A stretch of DNA of 39,536 bases, taken from JABMRP01 sp964444795. GTDB lineage: Bacteria > Planctomycetota > Planctomycetia > Pirellulales > Thermoguttaceae. The translations under genes and the position numbers were made by a program. Location of the stretch: the NCBI GenBank assembly GCA_964444795.1, contig CAYUIQ010000056.1, forward strand, positions 1 through 39,536, written 5' to 3'. Shown here in pieces: positions 16,735 through 25,166 of this stretch. Within the stretch, counting starts at the first letter, position 1, and each line of letters starts with the position of its first letter. The notes beneath the pieces are model-generated. The model was not told where the DNA came from. It was given only the letters and a program-made list of their open reading frames with translations, and searched no databases.

Positions 16735-18360
16735 ATGGCAGCGTTACCCGATTATGTGACCGCGGCGAGACCCGCCCCGCAAGAGGCCCGCGCGGCGTGG
16801 TATAAGAACACGGCGCCGACCTACGCGGGCGTGATGCTCTGGTTTGTATTCTGGCAGGATATCGTCTCCGGCATCGGAGTTCCCGGCGGCGGTTTGGGAG
16901 CGGGCCTGTTGGTCGGCATCGTGGGCATTATCCTGGCGGCCCTGTTCTGCCATTTCCTGACGTACCTGGCCCCGGCCCTGCTGGGCCTGAAGACGGGTCT
17001 GCCGCTTTACGTCGTCGGCACGTCGACGTACGGGGTTCGCGGCGGGTTCATCATGCCCGGCTTCCTCATGGGTGCGTTGCAGTTCGGCTGGCTGGCCGTC
17101 AACGCATTTTTTGCCGCGTATGCGATCTGCCTGTCGTTGCGGATCGGTTGCGTGGAGGTGGGCGGCGTTTACGATGTGATCGTTCCCGGTCCGATCCACG
17201 GAACGGTGACCGTGGTCTTTCTCGTCGCGGCGGTCATCATGGGGTTGGTCGGCATCAAGTACATCGCCAAAGTGGCGACCTACGTTCCTCTGATCTTCCT
17301 GGCCGTACTGCTTCTGCTGTTTGTAAAGACGGCGGGCGGGCTCGGCGAGTTTAGCACCGACAAAGTCATCGAAGCGAGCATGAAGGCGCCCGCGGAACGA
17401 GAAACGGCGTTGAAAGAAACCGAGGCGAAATTCGCCGCGGCTGAGAAGGAAGGCGAGCTGACGGAAGCGCAGATCAAGGTCCGCGACAACACGATCGAAG
17501 CGGCCAAGAAGGCCGTGGAAGATGCCAACGCGATCGCCTATGCGAAGAAGGCTGACGGCGACGCGGAGGCCGTGGCAAATTCGCCGCTGACGACGTTTGG
17601 CGTTCTGGCGTTTCTGTCGGCCTACATCGTCGGCTTCTTCGCCACCGCCGGTGCGGCCGGAGCCGACTTCGGTACCAACAGCCGTAACACCAGCGACGTG
17701 CAATGGGGTGGCTACGTCGGGATCATCGGCGCGACAGCCCTTGCGGCGATCGTGTCGATGTTGATTGTCGCCGGTGCGTACGGTGCCGGGATGATCACCA
17801 CTCCGTCCTTGGTCGGCAACTTCAATCCCGTCGCGCTGATGGCCGATCCGAGCCTGTTGGGCGAAAACGCCCGCTGGGCCGCGCTGGCCCTGGGCGTCGC
17901 GTCGTTTGCCCCGGCTTGCTTCCCCGCGCTGATTGCGGCCAATAGCTTCAAGTCGACCATGCCCGGCGGCTGGAAGATCGCCGTTACCGTCGGCGCACTG
18001 ATCGCCATCTTGCTTTCGGTGACCGGACTGGTTAAAGAAGTGGTCTCGGTCTTCGCAATCGTCGGCGCTTCGTTTGGCCCGATCTGCGGCGCCATGCTGG
18101 CCGATTATCTCCTTGCGGGATGCAAATGGAACGGACCGCGAGCCGGGTTCAATCCGGCCGGTTGGATCTCCTGGGCGGTTGGCTTCTACCTGGGTGCCAT
18201 CGGCCTCTTGGCCGAGAAAATCCCCGCCTTGAAGGCGGTGGCGATCGACGTGCCATGCCCCGCCATGGCGGCCCTGATCGCCGGGTTCCTGCTCTACGTG
18301 ATCCTGGCGAAGGCCGGATTGCAGAGCAAGACCGTCGACATGCCCGCGGCCGCCGAGTAG
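16735..18360 (+). CDS. NCS1-like (cytosine/purine) permease with a charged helical insertion
   Basis: 541 residues, about twelve hydrophobic helices. The opening (YKNTAPTYAGVMLWFVFWQDI), GLPLYVVGTSTYGVRGGF and the later GADFGTNSRN and FGPICGAMLADYLL segments resemble the cytosine permease branch of the nucleobase:cation symporter-1 family. It should import a nucleobase or related compound across the inner membrane. Between helices, residues about 216-282 form a highly charged Ala/Glu/Lys-rich segment (17380-17580) predicted helical, not usual in this family. The start at 16735 follows AGGAGA; the frame is open further upstream but adds non-family sequence. A strong terminator follows the stop. 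No purine or pyrimidine catabolic gene is adjacent, so substrate is unassigned. Confidence 0.75.
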   Translation: MAALPDYVTAARPAPQEARAAWYKNTAPTYAGVMLWFVFWQDIVSGIGVPGGGLGAGLLVGIVGIILAALFCHFLTYLAPALLGLKTGLPLYVVGTSTYGVRGGFIMPGFLMGALQFGWLAVNAFFAAYAICLSLRIGCVEVGGVYDVIVPGPIHGTVTVVFLVAAVIMGLVGIKYIAKVATYVPLIFLAVLLLLFVKTAGGLGEFSTDKVIEASMKAPAERETALKETEAKFAAAEKEGELTEAQIKVRDNTIEAAKKAVEDANAIAYAKKADGDAEAVANSPLTTFGVLAFLSAYIVGFFATAGAAGADFGTNSRNTSDVQWGGYVGIIGATALAAIVSMLIVAGAYGAGMITTPSLVGNFNPVALMADPSLLGENARWAALALGVASFAPACFPALIAANSFKSTMPGGWKIAVTVGALIAILLSVTGLVKEVVSVFAIVGASFGPICGAMLADYLLAGCKWNGPRAGFNPAGWISWAVGFYLGAIGLLAEKIPALKAVAIDVPCPAMAALIAGFLLYVILAKAGLQSKTVDMPAAAE

Positions 18361-18386
18361 CCGGCAACCGCGACAAAAACGACCAC

Positions 18387-18420
18387 GCGGCCCGTCACGT
18401 CACGACGGGCCGCGGTTTTT
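18387..18420 (+). terminator. Rho-independent terminator of the permease gene
   Basis: Perfect 10-bp GC-rich arms GCGGCCCGTC (18387-18396) and GACGGGCCGC (18404-18413) with a 7-nt loop, followed by GGTTTTT. It begins 27 bp after the permease stop and is the clearest terminator in the window. Confidence 0.85.
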
Positions 18421-18490
18421 GGTTCTTGCGGGGCACCCGAATACCGTACCCAAAAAATAGCACCCAACCCATCTCACTTTGCCGGTCGCG

Positions 18491-18700
18491 TTACTCTTTG
18501 ACGCGGAAACCGATCTTTACGGTCGCTTGGTATTCGTCGACTTTCCCGTCCACGATGCTCCCGCGCTGTTCGATTACTTCGAACCACCGCAGGTCCTTCA
18601 CCGTTTTGGCAGTCCGGGCGATGGCGTTGGCCACGGCGTCGCTGAACGACTGCTTGGAAACGCCGACGATCTCGATCTTCTTGTAAATCGTGTCACTCAT
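18491..18700 (-). CDS. Dodecin family flavin-binding protein
   Basis: 69 residues, the usual length. It starts MSDTIYKKIEIVGVSKQSFSD and continues with TAKTVKDLRWFEVIEQRG; Trp39 occupies the position of the Trp that stacks on the isoalloxazine ring in known dodecins. Dodecins assemble as twelve-subunit spheres that store or buffer riboflavin, FMN or CoA-related ligands in the cytoplasm. The start follows GAGGG. It lies 51 bp downstream of the histidine kinase gene on the same strand, so co-transcription is possible but a link in function is not evident. Confidence 0.92.
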   Translation of the reverse strand: MSDTIYKKIEIVGVSKQSFSDAVANAIARTAKTVKDLRWFEVIEQRGSIVDGKVDEYQATVKIGFRVKE

Positions 18701-18751
18701 GGGAAACCCTCGTTAGAGAAAGTTACAGAACAGGGGGGAATATCATCGTCC

Positions 18752-20443
18752 TTATCCGGGCGACGTCTGTCCGCTGACGTTCGGCTTCACCACGGGCAGC
18801 TCAAGGGTGAAACGGCTTCCTTTGTCTGGGGTGCTCTCCACCGCGATGCGGCCGCCGTGTTCGTTGAGGATCTTTTGGCTCACCGGCAGTCCCAGTCCGG
18901 TCCCCCGACCGCCCTTGAAGGAAACAAAGGGCCGAAACACGCGGTCGAGTTCCTGGGGCCCGATGCCGCCGCCGTCGTCGCGGACCACGACCAGGGCCTT
19001 GCCCTCGGCCGGCAAGTACTCGGTGCGCACCTCGACGTGCCCGTCTTGCTTCGTCTCGCAAGCGGCGTCGATGGCGTTGGTCACGACGTTGAGCACGGCC
19101 CGGTGCAGTCCCTCGGGATCGAACATCAACGACGGGATCGATTCGTCGGCTTCCCAGCGGAGCGCCACGTCGAGTTCCTTGGCCCGGCTTTGCATCAACT
19201 CGATCACGTCGGCTACCACCGTGTTGAGTTGGGCCGCCTGAAGGTCCGGCTCGCGATCCTTGCTGAAGGTGAGCATGTCGAGCACCAGGGCGGAGATTTT
19301 CGCCTGGTTCTTCTCCACAATGCTCCATCCCTTGTGGATCAGCTTCTCGTCGTGCTCCGAGAGCCCCATGTCGATCAGGTAGCTTCCGCCGCGAATGCCC
19401 TGGAGGATGTTCTTCGTGTGGTGGGAAAGCGTGGCGATGGTCTGCCCGATGGCGGCCAGGCGCTCGGCCTGAACCATGGCCGAGTAATGCCGCGTGTCTT
19501 CCACGGCCAGCGCCGCCTGGTGGGCGATGGCGATCATCAGTTTGAGATGGTCGTCGTTGAATTGGCTCGCTCCGCCCTGCTGGATCACCTTCTGCGGGGA
19601 GGTGAACGTGTCGACGTAGATGACGCCGACCACCTCGTAGCGCCCCCGCATGGGCGCGCAAATCGCTTCGCGAATTCCCATCTGCAAGATGCTGCCGGCA
19701 CCGTCGAAGCGATCGTCTTCCCGGGCGTTGGTCGTCATCACGCCCTCGTTGCGGTCCACCACATAGTCGAGGATCGACTTGCTGATGGTAATCTTGTCGT
19801 CGGAGCGGAGCTCCTTGCGGGTGCGACGCGCTTTGGGCTCCAGGAGCTTGGTCGTCGGATCGACCAGCATGATACAGCCCCGATCGGCTTCAATCCATTC
19901 GAAGATCAACTCCATGATGCGGTTGAGCAACTGATCGATGTCCAGCGTGTGGCTCACCGCCAGGGCCGTGCGGTACATCACCTGGAGATTACCCCGCGCG
20001 CGAGCCAGCCAGGAAGTCTGCGAAGCGCCGTGGTCGAAATCAAAGATGCGGCTGCCTTCCTCCTGCGACAGCGAATAGATGATGTGCGACTCGTCGTTGT
20101 CCGACTCTTTGGTGGCGATGCTGATTTTCGCCGAGAGATCCTCGGGCGATTCGTCGCCCGGCTCGGTGTAGAGCATCAGGGTGCTACCCACTTGCACCTG
20201 ATCGCCACTGGCCAGAGGATGCCGCCGCACGCGATTGCCGTTGACGAACGTCCCGTTGGAACTACCCAGGTCGCATAGCGAGCGAACGTCGTCGGCCAGG
20301 CGGATCTCGGCGTGCTGGCGGGAAACTTCGGTATCGTGAAGGCGGACCGGATTCGAGGCGTCGCGTCCCAACCGGACGGCCGTGTCCTCCAATTCGAATC
20401 GCGCACCCTGGTCGTTGCCGCGAATCACGAAAAGCGATGCCAC
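18752..20443 (-). CDS. FHA-GAF sensor histidine kinase
   Basis: 563 residues, soluble, no membrane segment. The N-terminal FHA domain (about 1-95) has GRDASN, SRQHAEIRL and LGSSNGTFVNG, the phosphothreonine-binding set. A GAF domain spans about 160-315. The dimerisation helix has LSHHTKNIL with His341 as likely phosphoacceptor, in the style of NtrB-like kinases. The ATPase domain has the N-box VLNVVTNAIDAA (450-461), DDGGGI (489-494) and GRGTGLGL (512-519). It would autophosphorylate in response to a GAF ligand or FHA-bound phosphoprotein, possibly linking Ser/Thr kinase and two-component signalling. The start codon is GTG at 20443. It follows the receiver gene by 67 bp on the same strand. 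Confidence 0.9.
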   Translation of the reverse strand: MASLFVIRGNDQGARFELEDTAVRLGRDASNPVRLHDTEVSRQHAEIRLADDVRSLCDLGSSNGTFVNGNRVRRHPLASGDQVQVGSTLMLYTEPGDESPEDLSAKISIATKESDNDESHIIYSLSQEEGSRIFDFDHGASQTSWLARARGNLQVMYRTALAVSHTLDIDQLLNRIMELIFEWIEADRGCIMLVDPTTKLLEPKARRTRKELRSDDKITISKSILDYVVDRNEGVMTTNAREDDRFDGAGSILQMGIREAICAPMRGRYEVVGVIYVDTFTSPQKVIQQGGASQFNDDHLKLMIAIAHQAALAVEDTRHYSAMVQAERLAAIGQTIATLSHHTKNILQGIRGGSYLIDMGLSEHDEKLIHKGWSIVEKNQAKISALVLDMLTFSKDREPDLQAAQLNTVVADVIELMQSRAKELDVALRWEADESIPSLMFDPEGLHRAVLNVVTNAIDAACETKQDGHVEVRTEYLPAEGKALVVVRDDGGGIGPQELDRVFRPFVSFKGGRGTGLGLPVSQKILNEHGGRIAVESTPDKGSRFTLELPVVKPNVSGQTSPG

Positions 20444-20510
20444 CAGTCAGACCCCGATACGCAAAAGAACCCCCCCATGAAGATGGTCGGGGCTAACGAT
20501 ACCCACCATA

Positions 20511-20897
20511 TCACGCACATCGGGTGACCATCGGGGAGGAGGACCCCAGCAACTCCTCGATTCTACGAATCAGGGGGCCATAATCATAGGGCTTGGAGAT
20601 GATTTCCTCGGCCCCGAGCTGCTCGCCACGCCGCGCCGAGTTTCCCAACACCAACAAGGAGCCGTGTTGGGCCTGCGATTGGGCCGCAAAAGGCGCGCAA
20701 AGCTCCTGGGGATCGGAACCGTCAATCTCCAGGTCCAGCACAATCAGATTGGGCCGGTGACGCCGGGCTAGATCGAGCCCCCGCCCCGAGCGGCTGGCCG
20801 CCAGGGTCCGCACCCCTCGACGTTCCAGAACGGTCCGCAATACCTCTCGGGTATCCTCCGAGCGATCGACAATCAACACACTTCGCTGGCTATCCAA
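20511..20897 (-). CDS. Stand-alone response-regulator receiver domain
   Basis: 128 residues, one receiver domain with no output domain. VLIVDRSEDTRE gives the acidic pocket (Asp11 and nearby), Asp55 in IVLDLEI is the phosphoacceptor, Ser87 takes the Thr/Ser position, and Lys102 in ISKPYD is the conserved Lys. The best start is a TTG at 20897, chosen because a strong GGAGGTGA precedes it at about 7 nt; the nearby GTG runs into a stop at once. It lies first in the unit with the FHA-GAF histidine kinase, so the two are probably partners, with the receiver acting as a phosphorelay or protein-interaction switch. Confidence 0.85.
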   Translation of the reverse strand: MDSQRSVLIVDRSEDTREVLRTVLERRGVRTLAASRSGRGLDLARRHRPNLIVLDLEIDGSDPQELCAPFAAQSQAQHGSLLVLGNSARRGEQLGAEEIISKPYDYGPLIRRIEELLGSSSPMVTRCA

Positions 20898-20996
20898 AGC
20901 AGTTCACCTCCCATTTTCCTTTTCCGTTCCTCCTTTTCCGTTCCGGGGGTGCGGAGCATAGCGACCCACGCCCGGCATGTCAAAGCGAGTTGTCGC

Positions 20997-21025
20997 TTGA
21001 CCCGGCCATGCCTGTGGACCACAAT
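20997..21025 (+). promoter_or_regulatory. Possible sigma-70 promoter for the peptidase gene
   Basis: TTGACC (20997-21002), 17-bp spacer, CACAAT (21020-21025). Four of six bases match the -10 consensus and five of six the -35. It lies about 180 bp upstream of the peptidase start, with a hairpin repeat in between. Confidence 0.35.
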
Positions 21026-21072
21026 CGGATGAGGTGGTCGCCGACCAAACACCCGCGTCGGACCGTCTGTAG

Positions 21073-21092
21073 CTGAACTCGTAAGAGTTCAG
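21073..21092. repeat. CTGAACTC hairpin repeat
   Basis: CTGAACTC (21073-21080), loop GTAA, GAGTTCAG (21085-21092): a perfect 8-bp stem with a 4-nt loop, flanked by further partial complementarity (GTCTG and CAGAC). No T-tract follows. It looks like a dispersed hairpin repeat in the gap upstream of the peptidase gene. The rest of this 305-bp gap holds only the possible promoter. Confidence 0.5.
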
Positions 21093-21202
21093 ACGAATTG
21101 GCGCATACTCTTACTTCGGCTGAATACTCACGAATCCAACTGTCACGAATCAACCCCAATGCCCCATCCCTCCCCTCTTAAGGCAAAGTGAACTTTCACC
21201 CC

Positions 21203-23263
21203 ATGAACCGCTACCGCTGCACACTCGTCGCGCGAATCGCCCTAGGTATCCTCATCGGGCTGGCCCCACTGGCCGTACGGGCGGCCGAACAGGCGGCCCA
21301 ACACGAGGCGGCCGAGGCGCGGCTGGCCGATTCGGTCCGCTACCTGGCCTCCGACGAGTTGCAGGGACGTGGGCTGGGCACCAAGGGGCTCGATCTGGCC
21401 GCGGGGTTCATTGCCCAGCAGTTTGCCGACGCAGGAGTTCGCACCGATCTTATCGACGATCAGGCATTCCAGAAATTTGCCGCACCGAGCGTCGCTTCCC
21501 TCGGTCCCGACAACCGGCTGAAGCTGGTCGGGCCCGGCAAATGTGCCGGGGAGCCGGCCGTGGAGATCGATCTTGCCGTGGCGAAAGAATATCGGCCGCT
21601 GGCGATGAGCGGATCGGGCACCTTCGACCTGCCCCTGGTATTCGCCGGCTATGGCATCACCACGGAGGACGAGAAATACGACGATTACGCGGGGATCGAC
21701 GCCAAGGGTAAGGCCGTGGTCGTTCTGCGGCACGAACCCGACCGAGACAACCCCAAGAGCGTCTTCAACGGCACCAAAGACTCGAAATACGCACCATTGC
21801 AGGGCAAGGTGACCAACGCCCTGAAACACGGCGCCGCGGCGGTCGTGTTCTGCACCGGGCAGTTCGAAATCGATCGCAATCTGGCCCGTGTACGTCAGCG
21901 ACTCGAAAAGACCCGGGGCGAACTGGAGAAGGCCGAGGCCGAACTCCAGAAGCATGAACCGGAGAAGAGTGAGCCGGAGAGCAAGGGCCCACGCACGCCT
22001 CAAGACACGAAAACCGGCCAACAGCGCGTCGAGATGCTTCGCCGACGGGTGGAGGCCTACGAGAAGACGCTTGAGTCGGCTGGCGATCCGGAGGTCTCCT
22101 TTACCCACGGCGGACCGGCAATGGCCGAGGGCGAACTGCCCGTGGTCCATTGCCGACGGGGTCCGCTGGAGCTGGTTTTCGACACGGCCGTGAAGACGGA
22201 TCTGGCAACCCTGGAGAAGCGTATCGACGAGGGCCCGGCGCCGTGCAGCCATCCCCTGCAAGGGTGGCGCCTGGTCGGCCAGGTCGACGTCCGCCGCAGT
22301 CAGCCACAGATTAAGAACGTGGTCGCCGTGCTCCCGGGTGAAGGGCCGCTGGCCGACGAGACGATTGTTCTGGGAGCCCATTACGATCATGTGGGATGGG
22401 GAAGTACTGCCGGATCGCTGCCCAAGGAGAGAGTCGTTTGCAACGGGGCCGACGACAACGCCTCGGGCGTGGCCGTGCTGGTCGAAGTGGCCCGCCGGTT
22501 GGCACAGCGGCCGGAGAAACTACCCCGACGGATCGTCTTTATCGCCTTTGCCGGGGAAGAGCGGGGAATGTTGGGTAGCGCACACTACGTGAAGAATCCC
22601 TCCTTCCCGCTGGAAAAGACCGTGGCCATGCTCAATCTCGACATGGTTGGCCGTCTGCGAGACAGCGGGCTGATGATCTCGGGGCTGGGCAGTGCCAAGG
22701 AATTGCCCTCATTGGTCGACCGGTTGAACCAACAACATAAGTTCGCGCTGCGGAAGATCGACGGCGGAGGCGGGGCGAGCGACCATGCTCCGTTTCTTCG
22801 GCAGAAGATACCGGCGGTGCATTTCTGCACCGGTCTCCATGCCGATTACCATCGCCCCAGCGACGACTTCGCGAAGATCAACGTGCCGGGGATGTGCCGC
22901 GTTGTCGATCTGGCCGTCGACATGACGGTGGCTTTGGCCCAACTTCCACGGAAGCCAGAGTTTACGGCTGCCAAGCCTGGAAGTGGGGGACGTTCGGACC
23001 GACCCGTTTTGGGTATCCGACCGGACCTCGGCCATGGGGAGGCCGGCGTGGCCATTGCTGGTCTGGCACCCGGTGGACCCGCCGAGAAGGCCGGATTGCG
23101 GATCGGCGACGTCATCCTGCAGCTTGACAAGACGCAAATCGGCAGCCTGGACGATCTGCTCAAGGCGTTGGCGGGTCACAAGGCGGGTGATCGCGTGTCG
23201 GTCACCGTGCGCCGAGGAGGCAAGGATGTGCCCGTGGAACTGAAGCTATCCCCTCGAAGGTAG
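21203..23263 (+). CDS. Secreted M28-family zinc peptidase with PA insert and C-terminal PDZ domain
   Basis: 686 residues from the chosen start. A signal peptide (about 1-28, ending AVRAAEQ) sends it to the periplasm or outside. The M28 two-zinc site is complete: His393 in GAHYDHVG, Asp418 in GADDNASG, Glu452 and Glu453 in GEERGM, Asp480 in NLDMVG and His550 in DYHRPSD. A PA-like domain is inserted before it and contains a charged coiled-coil stretch (about 230-295, KTRGELEKAEAELQ). The C-terminal PDZ domain (about 595-680) has GPAEKAGLRIGDVI. It is likely an aminopeptidase on exported proteins. ATG 21203 gives a clean signal peptide; a GTG at 21188, preceded by AAGG, is the alternative and adds five residues. 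Confidence 0.87.
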   Translation: MNRYRCTLVARIALGILIGLAPLAVRAAEQAAQHEAAEARLADSVRYLASDELQGRGLGTKGLDLAAGFIAQQFADAGVRTDLIDDQAFQKFAAPSVASLGPDNRLKLVGPGKCAGEPAVEIDLAVAKEYRPLAMSGSGTFDLPLVFAGYGITTEDEKYDDYAGIDAKGKAVVVLRHEPDRDNPKSVFNGTKDSKYAPLQGKVTNALKHGAAAVVFCTGQFEIDRNLARVRQRLEKTRGELEKAEAELQKHEPEKSEPESKGPRTPQDTKTGQQRVEMLRRRVEAYEKTLESAGDPEVSFTHGGPAMAEGELPVVHCRRGPLELVFDTAVKTDLATLEKRIDEGPAPCSHPLQGWRLVGQVDVRRSQPQIKNVVAVLPGEGPLADETIVLGAHYDHVGWGSTAGSLPKERVVCNGADDNASGVAVLVEVARRLAQRPEKLPRRIVFIAFAGEERGMLGSAHYVKNPSFPLEKTVAMLNLDMVGRLRDSGLMISGLGSAKELPSLVDRLNQQHKFALRKIDGGGGASDHAPFLRQKIPAVHFCTGLHADYHRPSDDFAKINVPGMCRVVDLAVDMTVALAQLPRKPEFTAAKPGSGGRSDRPVLGIRPDLGHGEAGVAIAGLAPGGPAEKAGLRIGDVILQLDKTQIGSLDDLLKALAGHKAGDRVSVTVRRGGKDVPVELKLSPRR

Positions 23264-23542
23264 GGTTCTGGGTCGGTCGTCTTTGCCGATTAGGTAGTTT
23301 TTGCGGGTTTTTCTTGCGGATGGGGGGGTGGAAAGTCCGATAGTCGATAGCATTCGGCTGCGCGTCCCGGCCGATGCGACGCACCACGGACAACTGGTCT
23401 TTACCTGTCGGCCGGTTCTCGGCACAATACCGCGTCGAACAAGTCCTTTCCCCGACCCTGTTTCCAATCCCGCGGGGCGTGCATCCACGTAGCGACACGC
23501 CGGTCATGGAAGATCACGCGTAAGAGCAAGGAGTGCCCGAAA

Positions 23543-24235
23543 GTGAAAAAGTTCCCGTTGATAGCTGCCGTGTTGCTCGGTGCGGTCATTGTCAGTGTGC
23601 TCGGTAGTGCGCTGGTGGCTCAGGCCCCGGGTACGGCGGCCGTTCCCTTGGACCGTTATCCGTCGAAAATCGCCGTGCTGAATCTGGCGGAGGTCTTCGA
23701 GAAGGATCCACAGTTCAAGACCCAGACCGATCAACTCAAGACCCAGGTGAAGGACGCCGAGACGAAAGTCAACACCGAACGCGAGCAGATCACTTCGCTG
23801 ATCGGACAACTCAAGGACCTCACGCCCGGTACGGCGAACTTCCGGACCATGGAAGAACAGATCGCCAAGCGCCGCTCGGACCTCGAGTTCCAGGTGAAGC
23901 GACAGCAGCGAGATTTCATGCAATACCAGGGTAGAATCTACCAGGACATCTACTCCCAGATTCAACAAGAGGTCAACGCCCTTGCCCGGCAGCAGGGCAT
24001 CGATCTGGTGTTGCGGTACAGTCAGGCTCCCATCGACCTGAACAATCCGAACACCGTGTTGGAAAACATCAATCGGCAGGTCGTATGGTACGGTCCGCAC
24101 CGGGACATCACGGCGACAATTATCCGGAACCTGGCATTACGGCGGGTTGATCCGCGCAATACCGGCGGGGCCGCGGCCGCGACGGTGGGAAGCCGGCAGG
24201 CGGTTCCCGGGCGTGGGACGAATTATCAACGATAG
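23543..24235 (+). CDS. OmpH/Skp-like periplasmic chaperone
   Basis: 230 residues with an N-terminal signal peptide (about 1-28). KIAVLNLAEVFEKDPQFKTQ is the start of the OmpH core, followed by two long charged helices (about 65-150) that in Skp form the tentacles, and DLVLRYS near the end of the core. Skp holds unfolded outer-membrane proteins in the periplasm. The tail (205-230) is Gly/Ala/Arg-rich and not conserved. The start is a GTG preceded by AAGGAG at a good distance. It heads a run with lpxC and lpxA, as in many Gram-negative bacteria, where skp sits next to lipid A genes. This context supports the call. Confidence 0.83.
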   Translation: MKKFPLIAAVLLGAVIVSVLGSALVAQAPGTAAVPLDRYPSKIAVLNLAEVFEKDPQFKTQTDQLKTQVKDAETKVNTEREQITSLIGQLKDLTPGTANFRTMEEQIAKRRSDLEFQVKRQQRDFMQYQGRIYQDIYSQIQQEVNALARQQGIDLVLRYSQAPIDLNNPNTVLENINRQVVWYGPHRDITATIIRNLALRRVDPRNTGGAAAATVGSRQAVPGRGTNYQR

Positions 24236-24247
24236 GCGGCCTGCCTG

Positions 24248-25123
24248 ATGCATTCTTTTCGCCGCCAGCGCACGATCCGCGAAACCGCGGTGGTCGAGGG
24301 TTTCGGCTACTGGAGCGGCCGGGATATTCGCGTGGAGTTTCATCCCGCGCCCGCTCATGCAGGCCTTGTCTTCGTGCGCACCGATCTGCCCGGCAATCAG
24401 CGCGTGGCGGCGATGGTCGGCAACCGGATCGAAGTGGACCGCCGCACTTCGTTACGCTTCGGCGACGCCGACGTCCACATGGTCGAGCATATCATGGCCG
24501 CACTGGGCGGTCTTCGGATCGACAATTGCGAGATTCGGGTGGATCAGCCGGAGATGCCCGGCTGCGACGGATCGAGTCAGGCGTTCGTCAAGGCATTGGA
24601 CACCGCCGGGATCATCGAACAGACCGCATGGCGGAAGAGTTACACGGTGGACCAGGTGATTCGGCGAGGCGACGCTGATAGCTGGATCGAGGCACGCCCC
24701 GCCGCGCCGGACGAACTGGTACTCAGCTATCAACTCGACTACGGCCCGGACAACGCCATTGGCCGCCAGGAATTCTCACTGGTGGTTACCCCGGAGAGTT
24801 TTCGTCGGGAGTTGGCCGCCAGCCGAACGTTTATGCTCCGGCACGAGGCGGAGCAATTCCGCACCCAGGGGCTGGGACAGCGAACCACGTTTGCCGATCT
24901 GTTGGTCTTCGACGTCGATGGCCCGATCGACAACACGTTGCGTTTTGCCGACGAGTGTGCGCGTCACAAGCTGCTCGACATGGTGGGGGACCTGGCGCTG
25001 GCCGAAAGTGACCCGTTGGGCCGCTTCGACGCTTATTGCAGCGGCCATCGCCTCAACGCGGAACTGCTTCGAGGACTATTGTGCGAGGACGATCTCGATC
25101 AACCGGCCCGCCGGAGCGCTTGA
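24248..25123 (+). CDS. lpxC: UDP-3-O-acyl-N-acetylglucosamine deacetylase
   Basis: 291 residues, the committed step of lipid A synthesis in the cytoplasm. The zinc ligands are His81 in MVEHIMAALGG, His240 and Asp244 in DECARHKLLDMVGDL, and the catalytic His267 is in SGHRLNAEL. These match His79, His238, Asp242 and His265 of the E. coli enzyme, so it should be active. The start is 12 nt after the OmpH stop, preceded by AGGCGG. The gene is not fused to FabZ, a fusion seen in some other phyla. It lies 43 nt before lpxA. Confidence 0.93.
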   Translation: MHSFRRQRTIRETAVVEGFGYWSGRDIRVEFHPAPAHAGLVFVRTDLPGNQRVAAMVGNRIEVDRRTSLRFGDADVHMVEHIMAALGGLRIDNCEIRVDQPEMPGCDGSSQAFVKALDTAGIIEQTAWRKSYTVDQVIRRGDADSWIEARPAAPDELVLSYQLDYGPDNAIGRQEFSLVVTPESFRRELAASRTFMLRHEAEQFRTQGLGQRTTFADLLVFDVDGPIDNTLRFADECARHKLLDMVGDLALAESDPLGRFDAYCSGHRLNAELLRGLLCEDDLDQPARRSA

Positions 25124-25166
25124 ACCGAAGCGCGCGGCGATCGCCTCGCGGAGGTAGAGCACGACA

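Noticed and set aside
18479..20278. Long plus-strand open frame of about 600 codons opposite the histidine kinase gene
   Set aside because: It mirrors the kinase gene, whose domains are all recognisable; the antisense translation has no motif. Long shadow frames are expected in GC-rich DNA.
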